Shown: positions 8,327 to 16,529 of the stretch, piece by piece
How the letters are laid out: every line of letters begins with the position of its first letter
Position numbering within the stretch: the first letter of the stretch is position 1
Assembly (NCBI RefSeq): GCF_048984525.1
Contig: NZ_JBMGJC010000012.1
Coordinates: 45,400-109,399 of the forward strand
Reading direction: 5' to 3'
Source: Syntrophopropionicum propionicicum_A
GTDB lineage: Bacteria; Bacillota; Desulfotomaculia; Desulfotomaculales; Pelotomaculaceae
Length of the DNA stretch: 64,000 bases
Position numbers and translations under genes: made by a program
The notes under the pieces: model-generated
Told to the model about the DNA's origin: nothing
What the model saw: the letters and a program-made list of their open reading frames with translations, nothing else
Database searches by the model: none

Positions 8327-8557
8327 CTATATTAACTTTTCCAGCTCGCTTTTGTTGAAACCTACTACCACCTGTTCCCCAACCATAATTGTAGGCACGG
8401 CCATCCGCCCGGTTTTTCTGAGCATTTCTTCCCGCGCAGTTTTGTCCGCAGCAACATCTAACTCCTGGTACTTTACTCCCTTCTGTGAGAGGAACTCCTT
8501 CACGTGTATGCAGTGCGGTCAGGTAGGGGTTGTGTAAACTGTAATATTTTCATGCAT
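8327..8557 (-). CDS. Glutaredoxin-like selenoprotein (Sec at residue 13, UxxC active site)
   Basis: Minus-strand frame of 76 residues, ATG at 8557 with GGAGG eight bases upstream (8566-8570), stop TAG at 8327-8329. The frame is interrupted only by TGA at 8519-8521, exactly where glutaredoxin/NrdH-like proteins carry the first Cys of the redox motif: TPT-(TGA)-PHC. The rest is a good glutaredoxin: helix IHVKEFLSQKGVKYQELDV, the cis-proline loop MAVPTIMVG, and GFNKSELEKLI at the end. A hairpin 22 bases after the TGA fits a bacterial SECIS. The likely reading is a thiol/selenol oxidoreductase with Sec in place of Cys. A pseudogene with a TGC-to-TGA mutation is the alternative, but the rest of the frame, start and ribosome site are intact. 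Confidence 0.85.
8485..8503 (-). promoter_or_regulatory. Bacterial SECIS-like hairpin
   Basis: On the minus strand GTGAAGG-AGTT-CCTCTCAC folds as GTGA/TCAC plus AGG/CCT with one bulged C and a four-base loop AGTT. The loop starts 22 bases after the TGA and has G as its second base. Both features fit the known bacterial SECIS rules (loop 16-37 bases downstream, G among the first two loop bases). Confidence 0.75.
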
Positions 8558-8757
8558 GGTACATACCTCCGATTATACTTTTTCTTTATTATTCATTGAG
8601 ACCGGGGGAAATATGCGGCAAGCAGGCCAGGCTCTTGACTTATTACTCAAAGAAATTCGAGGAACACTTTTCCATTTTTCCAATATTGTATAGCATTGAC
8701 CATAAATGTTCCCGTATATGAATCATTATGTATTTACCTGGGGGTAAGGAAAGAGTT

Positions 8758-9738
8758 ATGGACAGCTTCAACATTCTTTTTACCAGTGCGGGCAGGCGGG
8801 TTTCCCTGCTCAGGTCATTCAGGCAAAGCCTTAAAACCATGGGTTTAAGGGGAAACATTATCACCGCGGACTTAAACAAAAGCGCTCCCGCGTCGTTTGT
8901 CGCTGACATCGGGGAGTTGGCGCCACCCGTTGTGGACCCGGGCTATATCGAAGCCCTCAAGGCTATATGCCGCAAAAGGCGGATTAAGCTGGTGGTACCT
9001 TTGATAGATACCGAGCTGTCTATACTGGCTGACAGCAAAAAAGATTTCGAAGAAATCGGGGTCAACGTCATGGTATCTTCACCGGAAGTTAACGAAATCA
9101 GCTTTGACAAGAGAAAAACCAGCGAATTTTTTAAGGCGATAGGAGTACAGACTCCTGAGATCCTGGATCCGAAAGAAATAATAAGCGGGCCCGCAGCCAG
9201 GTATCCATATCTTTTAAAGCCATTTAACGGCAATTCAAGCACCGGTGTGACAAAAATTTGGAGCGCAAAGGAACTGGAGTTTTTTGTCAGTTATGTGCCT
9301 GGCGCTATTGTGCAGGAGCTTATTACCGGGGAAGAGTATACCTTGGATATCCTGGCCGACCTGCACGGCAGGGTCAGGTGTGTTGTGCCAAGGCTGCGGA
9401 TTGAGACCAGGTCCGGCGAGATCAGCAAGGGAATGACTGTAAAAAACATTGATATTATTAACGCCGGGAAAAAAGTGGTCGAAGCGCTCCCCGGAGCGGT
9501 GGGCTGCATTACTGTCCAGTGCTTTTTGACTCCGGGCAGAGAGATCAAGTTTATTGAGATTAATCCCAGGTTTGGAGGAGGGATCCCGCTTTCAATCAGG
9601 GCTGGGGCCGATTTCCCCCGCTGGATAATTGAGATGTACCGCGGGTGCGAGAGTGAAATAACTCTCGACGGCTGGAAAGACGGCCTGGTAATGCTGAGGT
9701 ATGATGATGAGTTATTCACATTAAAGGAAAAAATTTAA
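8758..9738 (+). CDS. ATP-grasp protein related to carbamoyl-phosphate synthase large subunit
   Basis: 326 residues from the ATG at 8758, chosen because AAGGAAAGAG at 8746-8755 precedes it and homologues begin with an NILFTSAGRR-type strand. The N-terminal Rossmann-like domain (about 1-110) is followed by an ATP-grasp fold: YPYLLKPFNGNSS for nucleotide binding (about 150), QELITGEEYTLD (about 190), and IKFIEINPRFGGGIPLS for the metal-binding strand (about 262). Such proteins join a carboxylate to an amine through an acyl phosphate. The substrate is unknown. The gene is single, flanked by repeats, with no pathway genes near. Confidence 0.75.
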   Translation: MDSFNILFTSAGRRVSLLRSFRQSLKTMGLRGNIITADLNKSAPASFVADIGELAPPVVDPGYIEALKAICRKRRIKLVVPLIDTELSILADSKKDFEEIGVNVMVSSPEVNEISFDKRKTSEFFKAIGVQTPEILDPKEIISGPAARYPYLLKPFNGNSSTGVTKIWSAKELEFFVSYVPGAIVQELITGEEYTLDILADLHGRVRCVVPRLRIETRSGEISKGMTVKNIDIINAGKKVVEALPGAVGCITVQCFLTPGREIKFIEINPRFGGGIPLSIRAGADFPRWIIEMYRGCESEITLDGWKDGLVMLRYDDELFTLKEKI

Positions 9739-9782
9739 TAATGGGGCAAGGGATCTGTCCCGGACAAAACCGGCACGGAATT

Positions 9783-9873
9783 CGTGTCAAGAGAACCGTC
9801 CCCGTGACACGATCGTGTCAAGAGAACCGTCCCCGTGACACGAACGTGTCAAGAGAACCGTCCCCTTGACACG
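9783..9873 (+). repeat. Three tandem copies of the GTGTCA palindrome, 31-bp period
   Basis: CGTGTCAAGAGAACCGTCCCC(G/T)TGACACG occurs at 9783-9811, 9814-9842 and 9845-9873, separated by two bases (AT, AA). The period is exactly 31. The first two copies share the CCCCG variant; the third has CCCCTT. The third copy is followed by TTTTT and could act as terminator for the ATP-grasp gene. Confidence 0.95.
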
Positions 9874-9887
9874 TTTTTGCTTCAGTT

Positions 9888-11216
9888 TTAGCCGCAGACT
9901 TCTTGCAGAGAAGCTTCCAGGATATCAGCGGCCTGGTTCAGCTCGGACTCGGTAATCACGAGCGGCATCAAGAACCGCAGCACGTTGCTGTATATCCCCG
10001 CGCTCAGGAAAATCAGGCCCCGCTTGTAGCACTCGGCTGTCAGCCGGGAGGTAATTTCCTTGGCCGGCTCTTTGGTTTTACGATCGTTGACCAGTTCGAT
10101 CGCGATCATGGCGCCGAGGCCGCGCACATCACCGATCACAGGGTATTTCTCCTGCATTTCTTTTAACCGGCCCGTCAATACCGAGCCGATCCAGTTGGCC
10201 CTTTCCGGCAGGGCCTCATCCTTCATGATATCGATAACCTGCAGTGCCGCCGCGCAGGCAACCGGGTTGCCGCCGTAAGTGCCGCCTATTTCGCCGGGGG
10301 CGGGCGCGTCCATAACTTCCGCCCGGCCGGTGACCGCGCTCAGCGGGAATCCCGCGGCCAGCGACTTGGCGATAGCCATCAGGTCAGGCACCAAGCCGAA
10401 GTTTTCACATGCGAACAGTTTTCCTGTCCGTCCGAAACCAGTCTGAATTTCATCCGCAATAAACAGGATACCGTGTTTTTCACAGATTTGCTTTAATCCG
10501 GGCAGGAACTCCGGCGGCGGGACAATGAAGCCGCCCTCGCCCTGTACAGGCTCTGCGATCACAGCCGCCACCTGGTCCGACGGGCACTCGGCCACAAAGA
10601 ACCGCTCCAGGTTTTTCAGGCACTGCAGGTCGCAGGACGGGTAGCTCAGCCCGTAATAACAGCGGTAACAGTAAGCCGAAGGTACCTTATAGACATCGCT
10701 GGCAAACGGGCCGAAGCCGTATTTATAAGGCTTGACCTTGCTGGTCAGGGTCATGGCCAGCAGGGTGCGGCCGTGGAAAGCGCACTCCAGGGCGATTATG
10801 CCGGTCCTGTTGGTGTATTTCCTGGCGATCTTAACCGCGTTTTCCACCGCTTCCGCGCCGCTGTTGGCAAACATGGTCTTCTTGGGAAAGCTTCCGGGGG
10901 TAACTTCGTCCAGTTTTTCCGCCAGCTTCACATACTGCTCATACTGGGCGACGTTAAAGCTGGTGTGGATAAAGTGGTCGATCTGGTCTTTAGCCGCCTG
11001 CACCACTTTTTCATGGCAGTGACCGGCGTTGTTAACGCCGATCCCACCGGCAAAGTCTATGAACTCGTTGCCGTCAACATCGGTAATAACAGCGCCTTTG
11101 GCCTCCTTGACGAAGATCTGGGTGGAGTAGGAGATACCCCTGGGGACATACTTTTGCCTCAATTCCAAGATCTCCTGGGATTTTGGGCCGGGCACCTGGG
11201 TTTTCAAAGTAGTCAC
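9888..11216 (-). CDS. gabT: 4-aminobutyrate aminotransferase family protein (class III, PLP)
   Basis: 442 residues. GTG at 11216 is chosen because AGGAGG lies 10 bases upstream; an ATG at 11255 is open but has only a weak site. Class III omega-aminotransferases transfer the terminal amino group of GABA or similar omega-amino acids to 2-oxoglutarate. Motifs: FANSGAEAVENAVKIARK, AVIAEPVQGEGG, FIADEIQTGFGRTG, and the PLP lysine in MAIAKSLAAGFP (about residue 284). It includes a Cys cluster (AYCYRCYYGLSYPSCDLQC). A sigma-54 promoter reads into it and it is divergent from the AOR/biotin operon, suggesting a shared pathway. Substrate could be GABA, 5-aminovalerate or similar. Confidence 0.85.
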   Translation of the reverse strand: MTTLKTQVPGPKSQEILELRQKYVPRGISYSTQIFVKEAKGAVITDVDGNEFIDFAGGIGVNNAGHCHEKVVQAAKDQIDHFIHTSFNVAQYEQYVKLAEKLDEVTPGSFPKKTMFANSGAEAVENAVKIARKYTNRTGIIALECAFHGRTLLAMTLTSKVKPYKYGFGPFASDVYKVPSAYCYRCYYGLSYPSCDLQCLKNLERFFVAECPSDQVAAVIAEPVQGEGGFIVPPPEFLPGLKQICEKHGILFIADEIQTGFGRTGKLFACENFGLVPDLMAIAKSLAAGFPLSAVTGRAEVMDAPAPGEIGGTYGGNPVACAAALQVIDIMKDEALPERANWIGSVLTGRLKEMQEKYPVIGDVRGLGAMIAIELVNDRKTKEPAKEITSRLTAECYKRGLIFLSAGIYSNVLRFLMPLVITESELNQAADILEASLQEVCG

Positions 11217-11291
11217 TTTAACACTTCCTCCTAATATAAATTTTGATTTTTGCATATATAACCTGAGTTTTTAATCATTTTTGTTTAGACC

Positions 11292-11307
11292 TGCAAAATA
11301 TGTGCCA
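11292..11307 (-). promoter_or_regulatory. Sigma-54 (-24/-12) promoter for gabT
   Basis: The minus strand reads TGGCACATATTTTGCA, which matches TGGCACG-N4-TTGCA with GG and GC exactly 10 bases apart. Transcription would start near 11281, giving a leader of about 65 bases to the GTG at 11216. Confidence 0.85.
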
Positions 11308-11335
11308 CACAATCTAAACCATGCAATAATATTTC

Positions 11336-11360
11336 ACTATTTAGTATAATGCGAAATAGT
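11336..11360. promoter_or_regulatory. Inverted repeat, candidate activator-binding site
   Basis: ACTATTT (11336-11342) and AAATAGT (11354-11360) form a perfect 7-bp inverted repeat with an 11-base gap. It lies just upstream of the gabT sigma-54 promoter. Assignment as enhancer site is inference. Confidence 0.35.
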
Positions 11361-11439
11361 CAATTTAACAATAATTATTAGACAATTTATTAATGCGATA
11401 ATAAATGATTTGAAAATTCATTTAAAAGCAAAATCAAGA

Positions 11440-11468
11440 TTGACAATTCAAAATTCAGGTGGTAAAAT
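11440..11468 (+). promoter_or_regulatory. Sigma-A type promoter inside the divergent region
   Basis: Perfect TTGACA at 11440-11445 and TAAAAT at 11463-11468 with a 17-base spacer. The only downstream feature before the sigma-54 promoter is a hairpin followed by T residues. Confidence 0.65.
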
Positions 11469-11473
11469 TCATA

Positions 11474-11542
11474 ACAAATTATATATCTTTAAGACGCTGA
11501 TAAATACAATGGGGTTTTTACAGGTATAAGGCGTCTTTTTTT
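11474..11542 (+). ncRNA. Candidate short RNA ending in an intrinsic terminator
   Basis: From the predicted start near 11474 to the T-run at 11536-11542 is about 68 bases. AAGACGC (11491-11497) pairs with GCGTCTT (11531-11537), enclosing a 33-base loop that has a possible inner ATAC/GTAT pair. No open reading frame or known riboswitch pattern was recognised. It could be a small regulatory RNA or the relic of a leader. Confidence 0.4.
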
Positions 11543-11728
11543 GAATCCATTAATGCAAATATGCATTTTGGTAATGCAATACAGCATCCAGTGAAAAACA
11601 TAAGTAAATACTATCGAAATATAATGTGGTAATATTTATACGATGCCACAGTACATTAATTAGAGAGATAAATCATTTCTTACACATAAAAAACTCGTAA
11701 ATATAGTGATTTTTCAAAATTATTTAAC

Positions 11729-11744
11729 TGGCGCGGATCTTGCA
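11729..11744 (+). promoter_or_regulatory. Sigma-54 (-24/-12) promoter for the AOR/biotin operon
   Basis: TGGCGCGGATCTTGCA matches TGGCRCG-N4-TTGCA, with GG and GC 10 bases apart. Transcription would start near 11755, 48 bases before the ATG at 11803. Confidence 0.88.
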
Positions 11745-11802
11745 TAATTTTAAGTGTTTAGGAATTTAATTTTAAGGCTATAAAGACTTGGAGGCTTATG
11801 TG

Positions 11803-13542
11803 ATGTTGAAGGGATTTTACGGAAAACTGCTGCGGGTGGACCTGGACAGGCACACGTACGGGGAAGAAGAAATACCGGAGGAAATATTCAGGCGCTGCCT
11901 TGGCGGTAAAGGTCTGGGTACATATCTGCTGCTAAATAATGTTGACCAGTCAGCTGACCCGTTAGGCAGGGAAAACAAGCTTATTTTCACAACAGGGCCG
12001 GCCACCGGGACGCGCATGCCCGGCTCCAGCCGCCACGGCTTATTCGCCAAGTCCCCGCAGACGGGTGGCTACGCGGAATCATACGCTGGCGGAAAGGTCG
12101 CGCCGAAGATTAAGGCGACCGGCTACGACGCCATAATCTTAGAGGGCAAATCGGCGACCCCGGTATTCTTGGAAATCTCAGACGCAGGCGTCAAATTCCA
12201 CCCGGCTTCCGACCTGTGGGGAAAAGATACCTACACCACGGAAGACGAGGTCAAGGAGCGTGTCGGCGTCCCCAAAGCGCAGGCGGTCGTAATCGGCCCA
12301 GCCGGTGAGAACATGGTCCGCTTTGCCTGCGTGGAGAATAACTACTGGCGCTCGTCCGGCAGGGGCGGCATGGGCGCCGTGATGGGCAGCAAGAACGTGA
12401 AGGCAGTGGTCTTTCACGGAAGCAAGGCGGCGGCAATTGCCGACGAGGAGACGCTGAACAGTTTTGTAAAAAACTTAATAACCTCCTCCAAAGACCTGCC
12501 GGGCGTTAAGAATTACAAAAAATACGGCACCGCCCAGATGGTCGCTCTCCTGAACAGCGCCAAAGCATTTCCCACCAGGTACTGGTCAAAAGGAGTAAAG
12601 GAAGGCTGGGAGAAAATCAGCGGCGAGGCTCTGATCAGCAATTTCAAGGTAGTGCCGAAGACCTGCCCGGGCTGTTTTATCTCCTGCGGCGACCTGACCA
12701 CCATAGAGGAGGGGCCGCGGGCGGGCCTTACCCTGGAAGGGCCGGAATATGAAACGATCTACGCCTTCGGCGGGCTGTGCTGTATCGACCGGCTCGACGA
12801 CATAATTTACTTAAACGACGTCTGCGACCGTCTGGGCATGGACACGATCACCGGGGGCAACCTGGTGGCGCTGGCCATGGAGGCACGCGAAAGAGGCCTT
12901 AATAAAGACTTTCCGCAGTACGGAGACGCCGACGGCGCGGCCAGGCTGCTGGAAGACATGGCCTACAGGACGGGTCCCGGCGCAGTCTTTTCCAACGGCA
13001 TTATCGCGGCCGCCAAAGCACTGGGCATGGCCGGCGAAACTATCCACGTCAAGGGGATGGAGCCGCCCGGTTACGATCCCCGCGTGCTGAAGGGGATGGG
13101 CCTGGGCTATGCCACATCCGCCCGCGGCGCCTGCCACCTGAGGGCTACCTTCTACAAGCCGGAATTGTCCGGGATAATATCACCTGACGCCATTGAGGGC
13201 AAAGCCGCCCTGTTTATCGAATACGAAGATAGGCTCACCATCTTCAACACTTTCATCAACTGCACCTTTTACCGGGACCTGCTGCAGTGGAACGAGCTGC
13301 AGACCGTGATCAAGGCGATCACGGGCTGGGAATATACCGTGGAGGAACTGCGGCGCATGGCCAACGAGATCGTTACCATGACCCACCTCTTCAACCTGCA
13401 AAACGGCCTGGGCAAAGAAAGCGACGCCCTGCCCAAGCGCCTGCACAAGCAGCCGCTGCCCGAGACCGGCGCTATCATCAAGGAAGAAGACCTGGCATAC
13501 ATGCTCAAGGATTACTACACGCTGCGCGGATGGGACGAGTAA
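11803..13542 (+). CDS. aor: Aldehyde:ferredoxin oxidoreductase, tungsten-pterin family
   Basis: 579 residues from ATG 11803, with GGAGG at 11790-11794. The enzyme oxidises aldehydes to carboxylic acids, or the reverse, using ferredoxin, a tungstopterin and one 4Fe-4S cluster in the cytoplasm. The first half is the AOR N-terminal domain (GFYGKLLRVDL, GKGLGTYLLL, TGPATGTRMPGSSR, YAGGKVAPKIKATGYDAI). Cluster ligands are visible as TCPGCFISC (about C288, C291, C295) and a later Cys in INCTFYRD (about 487). First gene of a sigma-54-driven operon with biotin-dependent carboxyltransferase genes. The aldehyde may be a semialdehyde produced by the divergent aminotransferase; this is inference. Confidence 0.9.
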   Translation: MLKGFYGKLLRVDLDRHTYGEEEIPEEIFRRCLGGKGLGTYLLLNNVDQSADPLGRENKLIFTTGPATGTRMPGSSRHGLFAKSPQTGGYAESYAGGKVAPKIKATGYDAIILEGKSATPVFLEISDAGVKFHPASDLWGKDTYTTEDEVKERVGVPKAQAVVIGPAGENMVRFACVENNYWRSSGRGGMGAVMGSKNVKAVVFHGSKAAAIADEETLNSFVKNLITSSKDLPGVKNYKKYGTAQMVALLNSAKAFPTRYWSKGVKEGWEKISGEALISNFKVVPKTCPGCFISCGDLTTIEEGPRAGLTLEGPEYETIYAFGGLCCIDRLDDIIYLNDVCDRLGMDTITGGNLVALAMEARERGLNKDFPQYGDADGAARLLEDMAYRTGPGAVFSNGIIAAAKALGMAGETIHVKGMEPPGYDPRVLKGMGLGYATSARGACHLRATFYKPELSGIISPDAIEGKAALFIEYEDRLTIFNTFINCTFYRDLLQWNELQTVIKAITGWEYTVEELRRMANEIVTMTHLFNLQNGLGKESDALPKRLHKQPLPETGAIIKEEDLAYMLKDYYTLRGWDE

Positions 13543-13717
13543 TGAGGTATTCTAACCTGGCGGCTTACCGGCCTGCCCGGTTAGTTAGCTGAATAAAGCG
13601 AGACGGACTAATTTAAAAGGGGGCTGGGAAAAGCTAAACAGGGTTATCGGCGATTAAGGTAGAGCGGCCTTATAGTCCTTTAGTAAGAAAATAATGACAG
13701 GAGGTTAATTAAAGAAT

Positions 13718-14704
13718 ATGGATCAAAAATATTATGATGTCATATTAGACAGGCTGCCCGAAGCCGAGTCAAGGCCGGAAGTGCTGTTCAGGCAGGCCGG
13801 GGACGGCTTCCTCCAGGTGGAATACGGCTCCGTGCCGAGATTTAACCTGGTGGACTCTTTCCGCATCCTTACAGTTAACGACGGCGTAAAAGGGAAAAAA
13901 GTAAAAGGTCTGTATGAGACCGTGCCCGGGATCAGGACAAACATGTTCCACTTCAACCCGGAAGAGCTTTCCGCGAACGAATTAATCAAAGCAATCGAAG
14001 AGGAAGAGGATAAACTGGCCCACGTGGAGGATATCGAATTTGAATCCCGCCTCATCTCCCTTCCGATCGCCTTTGAAGACAGCGAGACCAAAAAAGCGGT
14101 AGAAAAATATGTTAAGGAAATAAGGCCCGGCGCCCCCAACGTGATCGACGGCTACAATATTGAATACATGGCCATGTGCAACGGCTGTGACGTGCAGGAA
14201 ATCAAGAACATGGTCTGCAGCACGGAATGGTACAACAGCGGCAACGGCTTCTGGCCGGGCGGCGGATTTTTCTGGCCCTTGGACCCCCGTTACGCTATCG
14301 TAGTGCCCAAATACAACCCGCCCAGGATATGGACTCCGGAAGGCACAGTCGGTATCGGCGGGCCCTGCCTCTATGTTTACCCGACACCCACCGGCGGCGG
14401 TTACCAGCTGTTCGGCAGGACCATCCCCATCTTCCAGTTCGCCCAGAAGCACCCCATGTTTAAAGACGGCCCGACATTCTTCAGAGCCGGCGACAGAATT
14501 AAATTCCACGAAGTATCTGAAGAAGAGGTTCTATATATTTACAAACACGTGCACGAGGACACCGATTACGTTTACGATATCAAGACCGAAAACTTTAAAG
14601 TCAAAGACTGGCTTGATTTTTACAATTCGGCGAATGTACAGAAAACTGTCAAAGAGCTGTTGGCCAGGCAGGAAGCAGGCACAAAGGCCGCGCCGAGCGT
14701 TTAG
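13718..14704 (+). CDS. Carboxyltransferase-domain protein, PxpB/KipI (AHS1) family
   Basis: 328 residues; AGGAGG lies 13 bases before the only available ATG. The C-terminal two thirds has the AHS1 fold found in KipI/PxpB and in the carboxyltransferase part of urea amidolyase: LISLPIAFEDS, DGYNIEYMAMCNGC, and a GPCLYVYPTPTGGGYQLFGRT core. It is longer than the usual 220-240 residues, with about 90 extra N-terminal residues. PxpB works with PxpC and PxpA as ATP-dependent 5-oxoprolinase; in urea carboxylase the related domains carboxylate an amide nitrogen. Here a biotin carrier and a biotin carboxylase are in the same operon, which favours true biotin-dependent carboxyl transfer. Substrate uncertain. 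Confidence 0.75.
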   Translation: MDQKYYDVILDRLPEAESRPEVLFRQAGDGFLQVEYGSVPRFNLVDSFRILTVNDGVKGKKVKGLYETVPGIRTNMFHFNPEELSANELIKAIEEEEDKLAHVEDIEFESRLISLPIAFEDSETKKAVEKYVKEIRPGAPNVIDGYNIEYMAMCNGCDVQEIKNMVCSTEWYNSGNGFWPGGGFFWPLDPRYAIVVPKYNPPRIWTPEGTVGIGGPCLYVYPTPTGGGYQLFGRTIPIFQFAQKHPMFKDGPTFFRAGDRIKFHEVSEEEVLYIYKHVHEDTDYVYDIKTENFKVKDWLDFYNSANVQKTVKELLARQEAGTKAAPSV

Positions 14705-14734
14705 TCCCAATATTATAATAAGGAGGAAATATGC

Positions 14735-15718
14735 ATGTTGAAGATAATCAACGGTGGAATTGAGACTGTCGTTGAGGACTGGCCCGGCAGGATAGGCTAC
14801 CTGGACAACGGGATGTCCTCTTCCGGCGCCTTTGATAATGTAGCCCTGGGGCTCGCCAACGTCCTGGTCGGGAATCCCTCCGGCGAAGCCGGACTGGAGA
14901 TTGCCGGCGGTTATTTCCAGGCTGAGTTCGGCGCGGACGCGGTTATAGCCATAACCGGCACGGATATGAAACCCACCGTCAACGACCAGCCTGCGCCCCT
15001 TTGGGAATCGATCAAAGTGTGCAAAGGCGATGTAATCAAGTTTTCCCACTTCAGTGAATTCGGATTCAGGGCTTATATCGGCGTGGCCGGGGGCATCGAC
15101 GTGCCGCCGGTGCTGGGGAGCAAGTCCACCTGCCTGTTCGGCAGCTACGGCGGCTATGAAGGCAGGAAGCTGCAGGCCGGAGACGTCCTTACATTCGGCA
15201 GCCCGGCAAAAGACCTGGACAGCCTCGCAGGCAGAAAACTCAAGCCGGAAGCCATTCCCCAGTACTCCAGGGAATGGGTGCTCAGGGCCATCCCGGGACC
15301 AAACACCAGCCCCGATTACTTGAAAAAAGAAGGTATGGACTACCTGTTTGAGAACTCGCATAAAGTACAGCACAGCTCCAACCGCTCGGCCGTCCGCCTC
15401 GCCGAGGCCAAGGACCTGGCGTTTGCCAGGCCGGACGGGGGAGTGGCCGGCAGCCACCCGTCCAACGTGCTGGACCATGCCTATGCCATCCGCGGCTCGC
15501 TGAACATCTGCGGCAACACGCCGATCCTGCTCATCGCCGACGGCCCGACCCTGGGCGGCTATATGAACGCTATGTGCGTGATCAACGCCGACCTCTGGAT
15601 GATCGGCCAGTGCACGCCCGGCAGGGACTTCGTTAAGTTTGAGTACTGCACCCCGGAAGAAGCAGTCGCGGCGCGCAAGCAGCAAAGGGAATGGCTGAGC
15701 GAAAAATCACTGGCTTAA
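14735..15718 (+). CDS. pxpC: Carboxyltransferase-domain protein, PxpC/KipA (AHS2) family
   Basis: 327 residues from ATG 14735, AGGAGG 8 bases upstream. It matches the AHS2 family: TVVEDWPGRIGYLDNGM near the start, SGAFDNVALGLANVLVGN, LEIAGGYFQAEF, RAYIGVAGGIDVPPVLGSKST at about 110-130, and near the end LLIADGPTLGGYMN. It is the partner half of the carboxyltransferase formed with the preceding protein. Spacing to its neighbours is 30 and 36 bases, each with a good ribosome site, so equimolar expression is likely. Confidence 0.85.
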   Translation: MLKIINGGIETVVEDWPGRIGYLDNGMSSSGAFDNVALGLANVLVGNPSGEAGLEIAGGYFQAEFGADAVIAITGTDMKPTVNDQPAPLWESIKVCKGDVIKFSHFSEFGFRAYIGVAGGIDVPPVLGSKSTCLFGSYGGYEGRKLQAGDVLTFGSPAKDLDSLAGRKLKPEAIPQYSREWVLRAIPGPNTSPDYLKKEGMDYLFENSHKVQHSSNRSAVRLAEAKDLAFARPDGGVAGSHPSNVLDHAYAIRGSLNICGNTPILLIADGPTLGGYMNAMCVINADLWMIGQCTPGRDFVKFEYCTPEEAVAARKQQREWLSEKSLA

Positions 15719-15754
15719 GCCCGGTGGTGTTTTAGAAAGGGGTGACTGCTTTTA

Positions 15755-16501
15755 ATGGACCTTAACGTTGATATGGGAGAAAGCTTCGGCAGGTACAAGC
15801 TCGGCAACGATGAAGAGGTAATGAAATATATTACTTCGGCCAATGTCGCCTGCGGGTTCCACGCCGGCGATCCCCTGGTAATGTATGAAACGGTGCGGCT
15901 GGCCAAGAAATACGGAGTCGCCGTGGGCGCCCACACCGGCCTGGAGGACAGAAGAGGCTTCGGCAGAAGGCGCATGGACATAACCCCGGACGAATTAAAA
16001 AGCGACACACTTTACCAACTGGGAGCGCTGGACGCGTTTTTGAAATTCAACGGCATGGCCATGCAGCATGTAAAACCGCACGGCATTCTCTACCGGATGG
16101 TGTCCGACGATGAAAAGTACGCCGGCGCCTACCTGGAAGCGGTAAAGAGTTTTAACCCGGAATTGTTCATCATGATCCCCAGGGGGACATTGATCTGGAA
16201 GCTCGGCACCGGTATGGGCCTGAAGATGGCCGCCGAAATCCTGGTCGATCTCAGCTATGACGACGACGGCAACTGGGTGCTGGAACGCACCAAGAAAGCC
16301 CGTTCGCCGGAGGAAGTCGCCGAAAGAGCTGTGATGGTCGCAATGAAAAAACAAATTAACACCATCAGCGGCAAGCTGATCAGCGCCGAAGCGGATACCA
16401 TCTGCTGCCACGGCGATTCACCAAACGCGGCTGAAGTAGTAAGCAAAATCAGGGAAGCATTTGAAAAGCAGGGTATCTCGCTGAAAAGGCTTGATTCTTA
16501 A
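15755..16501 (+). CDS. pxpA: 5-oxoprolinase subunit A, LamB/YcsF family
   Basis: 248 residues, the usual size. Family signatures are all present: MDLNVDMGESFG at the start, ANVACGFHAGDPLVM (about 31), GAHTGLEDRRGFGRR (about 60), QHVKPHGILY (about 105) and TICCHGDSP (about 215). PxpA is the hydrolytic subunit of ATP-dependent 5-oxoprolinase, which opens pyroglutamate to glutamate. The family also occurs in lactam-utilisation (lamB) contexts. Start ATG 15755 behind AAAGGGG. Confidence 0.88.
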   Translation: MDLNVDMGESFGRYKLGNDEEVMKYITSANVACGFHAGDPLVMYETVRLAKKYGVAVGAHTGLEDRRGFGRRRMDITPDELKSDTLYQLGALDAFLKFNGMAMQHVKPHGILYRMVSDDEKYAGAYLEAVKSFNPELFIMIPRGTLIWKLGTGMGLKMAAEILVDLSYDDDGNWVLERTKKARSPEEVAERAVMVAMKKQINTISGKLISAEADTICCHGDSPNAAEVVSKIREAFEKQGISLKRLDS

Positions 16502-16529
16502 AAATTACGCACAAGAGGGAGGAATAAAA

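Larger units (their letters stand above)
11256..11802. other. Divergent regulatory region, AT-rich
   Basis: About 590 bases between the gabT and AOR start codons. It holds a sigma-54 promoter for each direction, a sigma-A promoter with a short terminated transcript between them, and several dyads that could be activator sites: GTTTAGA/TCTAAAC at 11284/11313, ACTATTT/AAATAGT at 11336/11354, three ATGCA(A/T) boxes at about 11551-11578, and AAATAT/ATATTT at about 11617-11640. No coding sequence is seen. Confidence 0.7.

Noticed and set aside
8352..8537. A 61-residue plus-strand open frame
   Set aside because: It is the antisense shadow of the selenoglutaredoxin gene, has no ribosome site and no recognisable motif.
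9783..9873. Three regularly spaced palindromes as a CRISPR array
   Set aside because: The spacers are only two bases long, the units are full palindromes also found elsewhere in the window, and no cas genes are near.
14531..15685. A 384-residue minus-strand open frame
   Set aside because: It lies opposite pxpC and the end of the PxpB-like gene, where GC-rich codons leave the reverse frame open. It has no family motifs, while the plus-strand genes are clear.
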